Assembly (NCBI RefSeq): GCF_013201825.1
Contig: NZ_CP053836.1
Coordinates: 2,356,001 to 2,420,000 of the forward strand
Reading direction: 5' to 3'
Origin: Halarcobacter ebronensis
Lineage (GTDB): Bacteria; Campylobacterota; Campylobacteria; Campylobacterales; Arcobacteraceae
DNA length: 64,000 bases
Positions 56,884 to 64,000 of this stretch are shown in pieces (positions within the stretch are counted from its first letter, which is position 1; the number at the start of each line of letters is the position of its first letter). Under the pieces are notes generated by a model. The model was not told the DNA's origin. It saw only the letters and a program-made list of their open reading frames with translations, and searched no databases. Both the position numbers and the translations under genes were made by a program.

Positions 56884-57562
56884 TACTATTTCCTCTCTCT
56901 AGATTTAAATCTTTAAAATAGGTCTTTTCTAATTTTTTAGTGTCATTTTCAAATGATAATTCTATATGCTCAAATATATTTGTCACTAAAATATATTTAG
57001 ATCTCTCGGCAAAATAATATACTGCTCTTTGTTTTATATGCATTAACTCTTCTATCTCTTTTAAATTTTTATTTTGAACAACTTTATAATATAAAAAATC
57101 TTTTTGTTTATCTGTTAAGTTTGATAAACAATCTTCCAAAAGAGTTCCTATACTATTTAGCAATATAGTTTTATAAATTTCATCTTCAATATAAAAGCTG
57201 TATTTTTTTTCTTTTTTATCTAAAATTTCATTTATATTTGTTAATCCTGAGCCCAACATTCTAGAGTGGTCATTTTTATTTATTTCTCCAGAAATAGTTC
57301 CATAACCCAACGCAAAACGGCACTCTATATTTTTTGATAAAAATGAGATATCTAAATAAAAAAGCATCTGTAAAAGAGTCTTAATATCTTTCATTACAAC
57401 TTGAAAATCATCTCCAACTTTAACTTCTAATTTTGAAAGAGTACTATTTTCAAATTTTTTCTGTGAATTAGAAATAATATCTATCATAATTTTTGACAAT
57501 TCATTTGAATCAAATTTTCTACTATTTTTTATGTCACCCATTAATATAAAGTATCTACTCAT
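56876..57562 (-). CDS. SatD-like protein with cyclase-like metal-site pattern and HTH
   Basis: 228 residues. ILMGDIKNSRKF (Asp10), KVGDDFQVV (Asp51/Asp52) and CRFALGYGTISGEI (about 81-94) follow the order of the SatD family. They also recall class III/GGDEF cyclase folds, where two Asp bind metal and a GD-E/D-F hairpin lies in the site. Residues about 145-185 (LTDKQKDFLYYKVVQNKNLKEIEELMHIKQRAVYYF) are a sigma-r4-like helix-turn-helix. First gene of a two-gene unit with a membrane protein. Function unknown. Confidence 0.65.
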   Translation of the reverse strand: MSRYFILMGDIKNSRKFDSNELSKIMIDIISNSQKKFENSTLSKLEVKVGDDFQVVMKDIKTLLQMLFYLDISFLSKNIECRFALGYGTISGEINKNDHSRMLGSGLTNINEILDKKEKKYSFYIEDEIYKTILLNSIGTLLEDCLSNLTDKQKDFLYYKVVQNKNLKEIEELMHIKQRAVYYFAERSKYILVTNIFEHIELSFENDTKKLEKTYFKDLNLERGNSIE

Positions 57563-57614
57563 TTTATCTCACTAATCTTTAGATTATAAAATAATACAAT
57601 ATATAATCTTAATA

Positions 57615-57701
57615 TTGCATGTTTTAATATGCAATTTACACTTTTGCATCTTTTAATGTGCAATTTATACTTTTGCATGTTTTAATGTGCAATTGAACCT
57701 T
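57615..57701. repeat. Three 29-bp tandem repeats at the SatD promoter
   Basis: Units start at 57615, 57644 and 57673 with exact 29-bp period; consensus TTGCATGTTTTAATGTGCAA plus a 9-bp link. Each unit is itself an inverted repeat (TTGCA...TGCAA). They lie 53 bp upstream of the SatD-like start, so they look like operator iterons, perhaps for the HTH of that protein. Confidence 0.8.
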
Positions 57702-58291
57702 CATTCTTCTTTCCAACCTCTGCAACTGCCGAAAAAATATAAAAGTATTTATGATAAGCGTGAGGAGTGTTTGAATAATAAAAAGAGACAAATTCTCTTT
57801 TTATTATGAGTTCCTCAACGCAATAAATATTTTTATATTTTTGAGGGGATTTGCTTTAGCAAATAGTGAAGCCGTTGGTAGTTTTTCTCAAAAAGAGTGC
57901 AAGCACAGGCAATACTTTTTTCTATAAAAAAGTATTAAGCGCTACGCTTTGCAAAAGAGTACAAGAGAACTTGTGCAACACAAAGTGTGCACAAAAAAAC
58001 ATGAAAAACCATTTAAAATAATCCCTAAAAACACAAAAAAATTATTCAAAAAAGAAAAATCATACCTTTTTTGTCTTATTTTACAAAAAAATAAATCTTT
58101 TTTTAAAAAATATACAAATTTTATATAAAAAATAATACTATTTAAAGCCCTTTAAAACAACCATTTATAGGATAAATAAATTAAAAATAACCAAAAAGTA
58201 TCTTCAAAAGTAAATATTATAAATATTTTTTATTACTATTAAAATACTCTCTTCTTTTATACTTTCAAAATATCTTATAAAAGGATTTATA
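57702..58291. other. Gene-free stretch with long hairpins
   Basis: Holds a 110-bp imperfect hairpin (57733-57842; inner arms AATAATAAAAAGAGA/TCTCTTTTTATTAT around CAAAT), the copy B repeat, and then AT-rich DNA without an open frame up to the kinase-like gene. The last 50 bp provide its ribosome site (AAAAGGA). Confidence 0.6.
57913..57970 (+). repeat. Hairpin repeat, copy B (right of SatD module)
   Basis: Stem AATACTTTTTT/AAAAAAGTATT (57912-57937), then AAGCGCTAC and CAAGAGAA, as in copy A and on the same strand. Together they bracket the SatD-like module. Confidence 0.65.
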
Positions 58292-58963
58292 ATGAGTAAT
58301 AAAACATATTTAGAGTTGGCAAAAGAGCAATTGACTTCGCCATTAGACTACATTTTAAATAGTGCAAAAAGATTGCAAATAACAAATTGTAAAGAGACAA
58401 TCAATGCAATTGGTGAAGAGATAAAAATTGAAATAGATAATATTAATTTTCAAATAAATAATATCTCATATTTAGAGCAAATTGATCACTCAAAGTTAGA
58501 GTTAAAAAGAAACAGTGTTGATTTTGATAGATTGATTAATAAAGTCTTAGATGATATATTACATCTTACAAAAATTAGACAAATAAAGATTGAAATTGAT
58601 AGTCATAAAAGCAATGAGTTCTCTTCTGATCTAAAGATGCTTTACACAATTTTAGTAAATCTTATTGCAAATGCAATAGAGTTTTCATACAATAACACAA
58701 CAATTCATGTTGTACTTTTTGAAGGACATGACAACTTCAAATTTATTGTAAAAAATGATGGCAGAGGTATAAAAAATGAGATTTCAAATAAAATCTTTGA
58801 CAAATTTTACCAGTCAAATGATAGAGTTATAAGAATTCAAAAGACTCAAGGATTGGGACTATTTGTAATAAAAAACTTAGTTGATTTCTTACAAGGTTCA
58901 ATTGAGTTTGATTCAAAAGAGAATGGTACAACTATCTTTGAAATAACTCTTCCAAAACTTTAA
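58292..58963 (+). CDS. Orphan histidine-kinase-like ATPase without phospho-acceptor His
   Basis: 223 residues. The C-terminal GHKL ATPase is intact: N-box LVNLIANAIEFS, G1 NDGRGIKNE, F-box FDKFYQSND, G2 TQGLGLFVIKN. The N-terminal helix reads AKEQLTSPLDYIL where kinases have S-H-E-L-x-T-P-L, with Glu at the His position. There is no sensor or membrane part. It may be a phosphatase, an anti-sigma-like kinase or a decoy. It lies alone between the SatD island and pgi. Confidence 0.8.
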   Translation: MSNKTYLELAKEQLTSPLDYILNSAKRLQITNCKETINAIGEEIKIEIDNINFQINNISYLEQIDHSKLELKRNSVDFDRLINKVLDDILHLTKIRQIKIEIDSHKSNEFSSDLKMLYTILVNLIANAIEFSYNNTTIHVVLFEGHDNFKFIVKNDGRGIKNEISNKIFDKFYQSNDRVIRIQKTQGLGLFVIKNLVDFLQGSIEFDSKENGTTIFEITLPKL

Positions 58964-58965
58964 TT

Positions 58966-58992
58966 ACAAGATAGGGATTCTCCCTATTTTGT
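58966..58992. terminator. Bidirectional terminator
   Basis: ACAAGATAGGGA and TCCCTATTTTGT pair with one mismatch around TTC, between the convergent kinase-like gene and pgi. Confidence 0.65.
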
Positions 58993-60249
58993 AAACTTCT
59001 TAACCAATTTAACTTTCCCAAACTCTACACCTGGTTGGTCATAAGTATTTATTTCAAAAAATTGACCAACAGCTGAAGTTAGTAGTTCATAATACAAAAT
59101 CAAACTTCCAATATTTTCTGGTGTGATTTTATCTAATGTTATACAATCAGCAGGAATATTTTCATCAATAATAGTTTCATAGGTTGCGTCACACTCTGCA
59201 TTTAGAAGAGTGTTGAATTTATGTCCGTTTATATAATCAACTTTATCTAAAAAGTCTAGATTCAATTTTGGCACTTTTATAGGCTTTTTAAAATCCTCTA
59301 TTTTTATAACTGTAACTGTTTTATTTTTTGGTCCTTGAATTATTAGCTGTAAAAATGAGTGTTGATCAACTGAACCTATTAAATGAATAGGTGTAAGTCC
59401 TACACTATTTCCAATTTTATCAATTTTCCCCAATGACTCTGCCCAAAGTTGCACATACCATTGGTTAAAATAAGTAAAAAGCGTTGAATAAGTAAACATT
59501 ACATTTATTGGATACTGTTTTGCAACTTTTGAATAAAAATATGCCTTCTCTAAAAGTCTGTTCTCTTTTCCTTCAAAAAAAGAGTTTACATAAGCCATTG
59601 CCCCTTTTAAAAGACTATTTACATCAAAATTTGCTAAAGCTAAAGGCACTATCCCAACAGCTGAAAGTACTGAAAATCTACCTCCAACATTTAGTGGAAT
59701 ATTAAACTGTTTTATACTATTTTTTTCAGCAAGCATTGATAAAGCTGAACCATTATCTGTAATAGCTACAACCCTTTGCATATCACTTTTACTTTTGAAA
59801 GAGAGTTTATATTTTTCCATAATATATTTAAAAATAGAAGTTGTTTCAATAGTTGAACCAGACTTTGAAATCACTATAAACATAGCTCTATTTTTATTTA
59901 TTTTTTTTAGTGTTCTTGTAATATCAAGTGGATCTACATTTTCAAGGAAATATAGCTTTTTATCTGTTTTGGTTTGATCTTTTAGTAGCTCATAAACTGC
60001 TTTTGTACCCAATGAAGAACCACCAATACCAATAACAACAATATCTTTTATTAAGTTCTCTTTTAAATACTCATTTGTTTTTTTATACTTTTCAACCTCT
60101 TCAAGTAAAGAGAAACCATTTTCAGGAAGATTGTAATATCCTATCTTACCAGAGCTCCTCTCCTTTTGCAGTGCCGAAAAACTCTTTTTTATACTCTCTT
60201 TAGCTTTTTTCCCTATTTTTGCATCAAACTTGTGTTCAAAATCTAGCAT
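58984..60249 (-). CDS. pgi: Glucose-6-phosphate isomerase
   Basis: 421 residues, short-form PGI. SIS folds with VVIGIGGSSLGTKAVYELL (about 70), VISKSGSTIETTSIFK (about 128), NVGGRFSVLSAVG and active-site region QQ-like VDQHSFLQLI. Interconverts G6P and F6P; here it ends a run of Entner-Doudoroff genes. Confidence 0.94.
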   Translation of the reverse strand: MLDFEHKFDAKIGKKAKESIKKSFSALQKERSSGKIGYYNLPENGFSLLEEVEKYKKTNEYLKENLIKDIVVIGIGGSSLGTKAVYELLKDQTKTDKKLYFLENVDPLDITRTLKKINKNRAMFIVISKSGSTIETTSIFKYIMEKYKLSFKSKSDMQRVVAITDNGSALSMLAEKNSIKQFNIPLNVGGRFSVLSAVGIVPLALANFDVNSLLKGAMAYVNSFFEGKENRLLEKAYFYSKVAKQYPINVMFTYSTLFTYFNQWYVQLWAESLGKIDKIGNSVGLTPIHLIGSVDQHSFLQLIIQGPKNKTVTVIKIEDFKKPIKVPKLNLDFLDKVDYINGHKFNTLLNAECDATYETIIDENIPADCITLDKITPENIGSLILYYELLTSAVGQFFEINTYDQPGVEFGKVKLVKKFTK

Positions 60250-60264
60250 TGAATTTCCCCTTCT

Positions 60265-60891
60265 TTAAACTTTAATGCTGTTTATAGCTTCTTTGCAAAG
60301 AGATGTTATCTCTTCAAAGTTATTTATTATTATCTCATCTTTTGGAACAAACCATGTTCCACCTACACATAGTACATTCTTTAATATTAAAAAATCATTT
60401 AAATTATTTAAATTAACTCCACCTGTTGGGCAAAAGTTCATTTTTGGGAAAGGTCCTGCAAAAGCTTTTAATATCTCAACACCACCACTTAGCGTTGCAG
60501 GGAAAAGTTTGCAGTAAAAGATATTATTATTTTGAGCAAGCATAACTTCACTTGCTGTTGCAACACCTGGAATAAGAGTAATCTCCTCTTTTTTTGAAGC
60601 ATTAATTAACTCTTGAGAAATTCCTGGAGAGAAAACAAATTTAGCCCCAGCTTTTTTTGCTTTTATCAAATCCTCTTCATTGCAAACTGTTCCTGCTCCA
60701 ACATTCATAGATGGAAGCTCTTTTGATACTATTTCAATGGCTTTAAGACCAGCTGGTGTTCTAAGAGTTATCTCCATAATATTTACTCCACCCTTTTGTA
60801 AAGCCTTTGCCAAAGGTAGAGCATCTTTTTCATCTTCTAGCGCAATTACTGGAACAATAGGAGAAATCTCCATTATATCTCTTGCATTCAT
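60265..60891 (-). CDS. eda: KDPG aldolase
   Basis: 208 residues. Class I aldolase with catalytic Lys in FYCKLFPATLSGG, Glu in IMEITLRTPAGLKAI and phosphate loop FCPTGGVNLNN. Splits 2-keto-3-deoxy-6-phosphogluconate into pyruvate and GAP. Overlaps edd by 4 bp. Confidence 0.96.
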   Translation of the reverse strand: MNARDIMEISPIVPVIALEDEKDALPLAKALQKGGVNIMEITLRTPAGLKAIEIVSKELPSMNVGAGTVCNEEDLIKAKKAGAKFVFSPGISQELINASKKEEITLIPGVATASEVMLAQNNNIFYCKLFPATLSGGVEILKAFAGPFPKMNFCPTGGVNLNNLNDFLILKNVLCVGGTWFVPKDEIIINNFEEITSLCKEAINSIKV

Positions 60892-62708
60892 CCTCTCTCC
60901 TTACCTACTAAATCAAAGATTGAACCACCCTCTTCCGCACTTGAAATATTGGCTCTAATTGTTGAAAAGAGTTCTCTTCCAACCCCATATCTATTTTTTG
61001 ACAAATCTAAATTTAAAAGCTCTCTTCTATTTAACTCCTCTTCTTCCACCAAAAGAGTAACTTCAGAGTTTTTTATATCAAATCTAATTTTATCCCCACT
61101 TTTTATTTTTGCTATTACTCCACCATTTGAAGCCTCTGGAACTAAATGAATAGCAGAAGGAACTTTCCCCGAAGCTCCTGACATTCTTCCATCTGTTAAT
61201 ATTGCTACTTTATAACCTTTATCTTGCAAAGCTCCAAGTGGTGGCATAAGTCCATGAAGTTCTGGCATCCCATTTGCTTTTGGACCTTGAAATCGTACAA
61301 CTGCTATAAAATCTTTTTCAAGTTTTCCCTCTTTGAACTCTTTTTGAAGTTGTTCTTGTGATTCAAAAACAAGAGCAGGAGCTTCTATAAACATCTGTTC
61401 CTCTTTTAGAGCTGATGTTTTTATAATACTTCTTCCAATATTTCCTTTTAAGAGTTTAAGTCCACCCTCACTTGAAAAAGGTTTCTCTACACTTGAGACA
61501 ACCTCTTCATCTCTTGATGTTTTAGCTCCATCTTCAAAAAGAAGATAACTACCTCTTAGTTTTGGTTCAACTATAAAGTTTCCTAAACCTTTACCAACTA
61601 TTGTTTCAATGTCATTATGAACTAAACCACTATTTAAAAGCTGTGAAATAACCACACTCATTCCACCAGCTTCTCTGAAATGATTTACATCTGCACTTCC
61701 ATTTGGATACATTTTACATAATAATGGAATAACCTTTGAAAGATCATCAAAATCATCCCAAGTTAGAACTATTCCAGCAGCCTTTGCCATGGCTATTAGA
61801 TGAATGGTATGGTTACTAGAACCACCAGTTGCCATAAGACCTATAATTGCATTTATAAAACTCTTCTCATCTATAATATCTGCAATACTTATCTTCTTTT
61901 CAACTAAACTTAAAACTCTTTTTGCAGCTTCTTGGGTTAAAGCATCTCTTAAAGGAGTATTTGTATTAACAAAAGAGCTATTTGGAAGTTGTAAACCCAT
62001 CATCTCCAAAAGCATTTGATTTGAGTTTGCTGTTCCATAAAAAGTGCAAGTTCCACTACTATGGTATGAAGCTGATTCAGCCTCTAAAAGCTTATCTTTC
62101 CCAATTTTCCCAAGAGCATACTCTTGTCTAATTTTTGCTTTTTGAGAGTTTGAAATACCTGAAGGCATAGGGCCAGCTGGAACAAAAATACCAGGAAGAT
62201 GACCAAAAGTCAGAGCTCCTATTAATAATCCAGGCACAATTTTATCGCAAACGCCTAAATAAAAAGCTCCATCATAAACATTATGTGAAAGGGCAATTGC
62301 TGTACCCATTGCAATATTATCTCTACTAAACAAAGACAGCTCCATACCTGTTTGTGATTGGGTAACCCCATCACACATAGCTGGAACTCCACCTGCAACT
62401 TGTGCAGTTGCTCCATTATCCAAAAGTGTTCTTTTTAATAAAGAGGGATAAACACTATAAGGTTCATGGGCAGATAACATATCATTGTATGCTGTTACAA
62501 TTGCAATATTTGGAGCTTGCATTGCTGTCATAAATTTTTTTTCGCTGCTTCTTAGAGGAGCAATTGCATGGGCTAAATTACTGCAACCTACCCTTTGTCT
62601 ATTTGTTCCACTCTTTTTTGCTTCACTTACTCTATTTAGGTAAATCTCTCTACTACTTTTTGAACGTTCAATAACCCTGTTTGTTACATTTTCAACTACT
62701 CTATTCAT
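60888..62708 (-). CDS. edd: 6-phosphogluconate dehydratase
   Basis: 606 residues of the IlvD/Edd family. Fe-S cysteine motifs GVPAMCDGVTQSQTGME and GVCDKIVPG are present, with GTCTFYGTANSNQM and C-terminal LTDGRMSGASGKVPSAIH. The length and the neighbours eda, pgl and zwf identify Edd rather than IlvD. Confidence 0.96.
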   Translation of the reverse strand: MNRVVENVTNRVIERSKSSREIYLNRVSEAKKSGTNRQRVGCSNLAHAIAPLRSSEKKFMTAMQAPNIAIVTAYNDMLSAHEPYSVYPSLLKRTLLDNGATAQVAGGVPAMCDGVTQSQTGMELSLFSRDNIAMGTAIALSHNVYDGAFYLGVCDKIVPGLLIGALTFGHLPGIFVPAGPMPSGISNSQKAKIRQEYALGKIGKDKLLEAESASYHSSGTCTFYGTANSNQMLLEMMGLQLPNSSFVNTNTPLRDALTQEAAKRVLSLVEKKISIADIIDEKSFINAIIGLMATGGSSNHTIHLIAMAKAAGIVLTWDDFDDLSKVIPLLCKMYPNGSADVNHFREAGGMSVVISQLLNSGLVHNDIETIVGKGLGNFIVEPKLRGSYLLFEDGAKTSRDEEVVSSVEKPFSSEGGLKLLKGNIGRSIIKTSALKEEQMFIEAPALVFESQEQLQKEFKEGKLEKDFIAVVRFQGPKANGMPELHGLMPPLGALQDKGYKVAILTDGRMSGASGKVPSAIHLVPEASNGGVIAKIKSGDKIRFDIKNSEVTLLVEEEELNRRELLNLDLSKNRYGVGRELFSTIRANISSAEEGGSIFDLVGKERG

Positions 62709-63400
62709 GCGTAATATACCTCTACCTCAGAATCAGTGTTGTTTAGTACTGCACTGATTGGATTTTTTAATATATCATTTGACTTTGAAGCCTCTTCATA
62801 AACCTTTAACTTCTCTTTTCCCTCAATATGAAGGATAATATTTTTAGCACTTAAAATTGCACCTAATGTTAGACTCATTCTTTTATGGGGTGCATCATTT
62901 GGTGTTATTGCTATACATAAACTGTTGTTTTCTAAATCATAAGCCTCTTTTAGTTTTTTATTATTTGGAAAGAGGGAAGCAGTATGGGAATCTGCACCCA
63001 TACCCAAAACAACTAAATCAAAAGGATAAAGCATCTTTTTGTACTTATCTGAACAAACTATTTCACACTCATTTGGCTCTTTGTCATTAATATACATTCC
63101 CACAAAATTTGCTTTTGAAGCATTGTTTTGCATCAAATACTCTTTTACAAGTAATTCATTACTATCTTTATGCTCCTTTGGAACCCATCTTTCATCTACT
63201 AATCCAATATAAACACTCTCCCAAGGAATATCAAAAGTTGAAAGCTTCTTAAAAAATTCTTTGGGAGTATTTCCTCCTGATAAAAGAAGAGAAGTTTTAC
63301 CTTTTTCATCAATTGCTTCTTGTAAAATCAAAGCAATATGAGAGGCTAATTCATCTGTTAACTGCTCCTTTGAAGGAAATTTTTTAAAATTATTCATCAT
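62705..63400 (-). CDS. pgl: 6-phosphogluconolactonase
   Basis: I prefer the ATG at 63400 (MMNNFKKFPSKEQL); a longer frame starts at 63424 and overlaps zwf more. SOL/DevB family: LLSGGNTPKEFFKKLS, GLVDERWVPKEHKDSNE, DLVVLGMGADSHTASLFP, RMSLTLGAI. Second step of the pathway. Overlaps edd by 4 bp. Confidence 0.93.
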   Translation of the reverse strand: MMNNFKKFPSKEQLTDELASHIALILQEAIDEKGKTSLLLSGGNTPKEFFKKLSTFDIPWESVYIGLVDERWVPKEHKDSNELLVKEYLMQNNASKANFVGMYINDKEPNECEIVCSDKYKKMLYPFDLVVLGMGADSHTASLFPNNKKLKEAYDLENNSLCIAITPNDAPHKRMSLTLGAILSAKNIILHIEGKEKLKVYEEASKSNDILKNPISAVLNNTDSEVEVYYA

Positions 63401-64000
63401 TCCAACTTCTTCCATCATGGGCAATCATCTGTACTGCTGCTGTTGGTCCATCACTTCCTGCTGTATATTTTTTCATTGGAACCAAATTACTCTCCCAACC
63501 TTCTAAAATAGGGTCAGCCCATTTCCAAGCTGCTTCCACCTCATCAAGTCTCATAAATAGTGTTGGATTTGCTCTAATTACATCTAAAATAAGTCTCTCA
63601 TAGGCATCTGGTTTTCTTTTGTCTGTGTGGGGAGCATTAAGTTCTAAATTTACCTCTTGAAGTTGCATTGTTTCACTAAGCCCTGGAATTTTATTCATAA
63701 GCCTAAGTTCAATACTCTCTTCAGGTTGAAGTTTAATTACCAATTTATTGTCAGCAATAGAACAGCAGTTGCTCTTTTCAAAAATTGAGTGAGGCATAGT
63801 TTTAAACTGGATTACAATTTCAGAGTTTCTTTTTTGCATCCTTTTCCCACTTCTTATATAAAAAGGAACTCCATTCCATCTCCAATTATCAATATCTACT
63901 CTCATTGCGGCATAGGTTTCAGTATTGCTTTGTTTTACTTCACCATCTAAATATCCAGAAACCAACTCACCCATAGATGAACCAGCTGTATATTGAGCTC
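63390..64000 (-). CDS. zwf: Glucose-6-phosphate dehydrogenase, C-terminal part (cut by window end)
   Basis: About 200 C-terminal residues; the frame is open to the window edge and the ATG at 63974 is internal. Motifs SGYLDGE, WNGVPFYIRSGKRMQKR, IQFKTMPHSIF, PDAYERLILDVIRANPTLFMRLDEVEAAW and the closing SDGPTAAVQMIAHDGRSW are typical of Zwf. First enzyme of the Entner-Doudoroff run; the operon promoter lies outside. Confidence 0.95.
   Translation of the reverse strand, partial: AQYTAGSSMGELVSGYLDGEVKQSNTETYAAMRVDIDNWRWNGVPFYIRSGKRMQKRNSEIVIQFKTMPHSIFEKSNCCSIADNKLVIKLQPEESIELRLMNKIPGLSETMQLQEVNLELNAPHTDKRKPDAYERLILDVIRANPTLFMRLDEVEAAWKWADPILEGWESNLVPMKKYTAGSDGPTAAVQMIAHDGRSWNDE

Noticed and set aside
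57615-57701. Short CRISPR-like array
   Set aside because: Units are directly adjacent with no unique spacers and each is an internal palindrome; no cas genes nearby.
56151-57995. Insertion sequence with 10-bp terminal inverted repeats
   Set aside because: No transposase and no target-site duplication at the ends; kept only as a possible cassette.
56034-58291. Prophage or tyrosine-integrase island at ssrA
   Set aside because: No integrase and no second copy of the tmRNA 3' end in the window.

Overview
The window is AT-rich, densely coded DNA that looks like a member of the Arcobacter group (Campylobacterota). Pointers are the Sec-exported, haem-c-tailed clade II nitrous oxide reductase with a nosZ-B-D-G-C1-C2-H-F-L cluster, HQWRQPL-type histidine kinases, the Csd6/Pgp2 and Csd3/Pgp3-like cell-shape peptidases, the carboxynorspermidine polyamine genes, and a tmRNA tag of the campylobacterial type (ANNTNYAPAYAKAA). 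This assignment is inference from gene content.

Layout. 1-15300: nitrous oxide respiration. An ABC transporter trio and nosY plus a NosL-like gene lie upstream. A divergent histidine kinase/response regulator pair follows, then the main nosZ operon, which lacks nosY between nosF and nosL. 15300-20470: a small Cys-rich secreted protein, an M42-like peptidase, a RimK-type ligase, a SnoaL-like protein, three small unknown proteins (two of them paralogues) and glutathione synthetase. The first and last of the small-protein units share an almost identical promoter layout. 20600-28350: purL, two cell-shape peptidases, mgtE and a chemoreceptor.

28600-39160: a haem-acquisition island with HutX, an ABC exporter, an AraC-type regulator, HutZ, a haem ABC importer, a TonB receptor and a ChaN lipoprotein. 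The HutZ and receptor promoters carry identically spaced 21-bp direct repeats next to TTGATA-N17-TATAAT promoters, most simply read as the AraC regulon. A 134-bp duplication has placed a second copy of this promoter in front of about 630 bp of extra DNA. 39200-48740: folE, a small GspE/F-type assembly system (probably DNA uptake), era, comM, def, clpP and tig.

48830-55470: a VWA-TPR protein, two PPK2 kinases (one with an integrase-arm-like N-terminus), norspermidine/spermidine synthesis genes and rubredoxin. 55637-58290: tmRNA, then a small accessory island. The island holds a SatD-like protein with a cyclase-like metal-site pattern and a membrane partner; it has a three-unit 29-bp repeat at its promoter and related hairpin repeats on both sides. 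This is the best candidate for an undescribed system. 58290-64000: an orphan kinase-like ATPase without a phospho-acceptor His, then Entner-Doudoroff genes pgi, eda, edd, pgl and the 3' part of zwf, which runs off the window.
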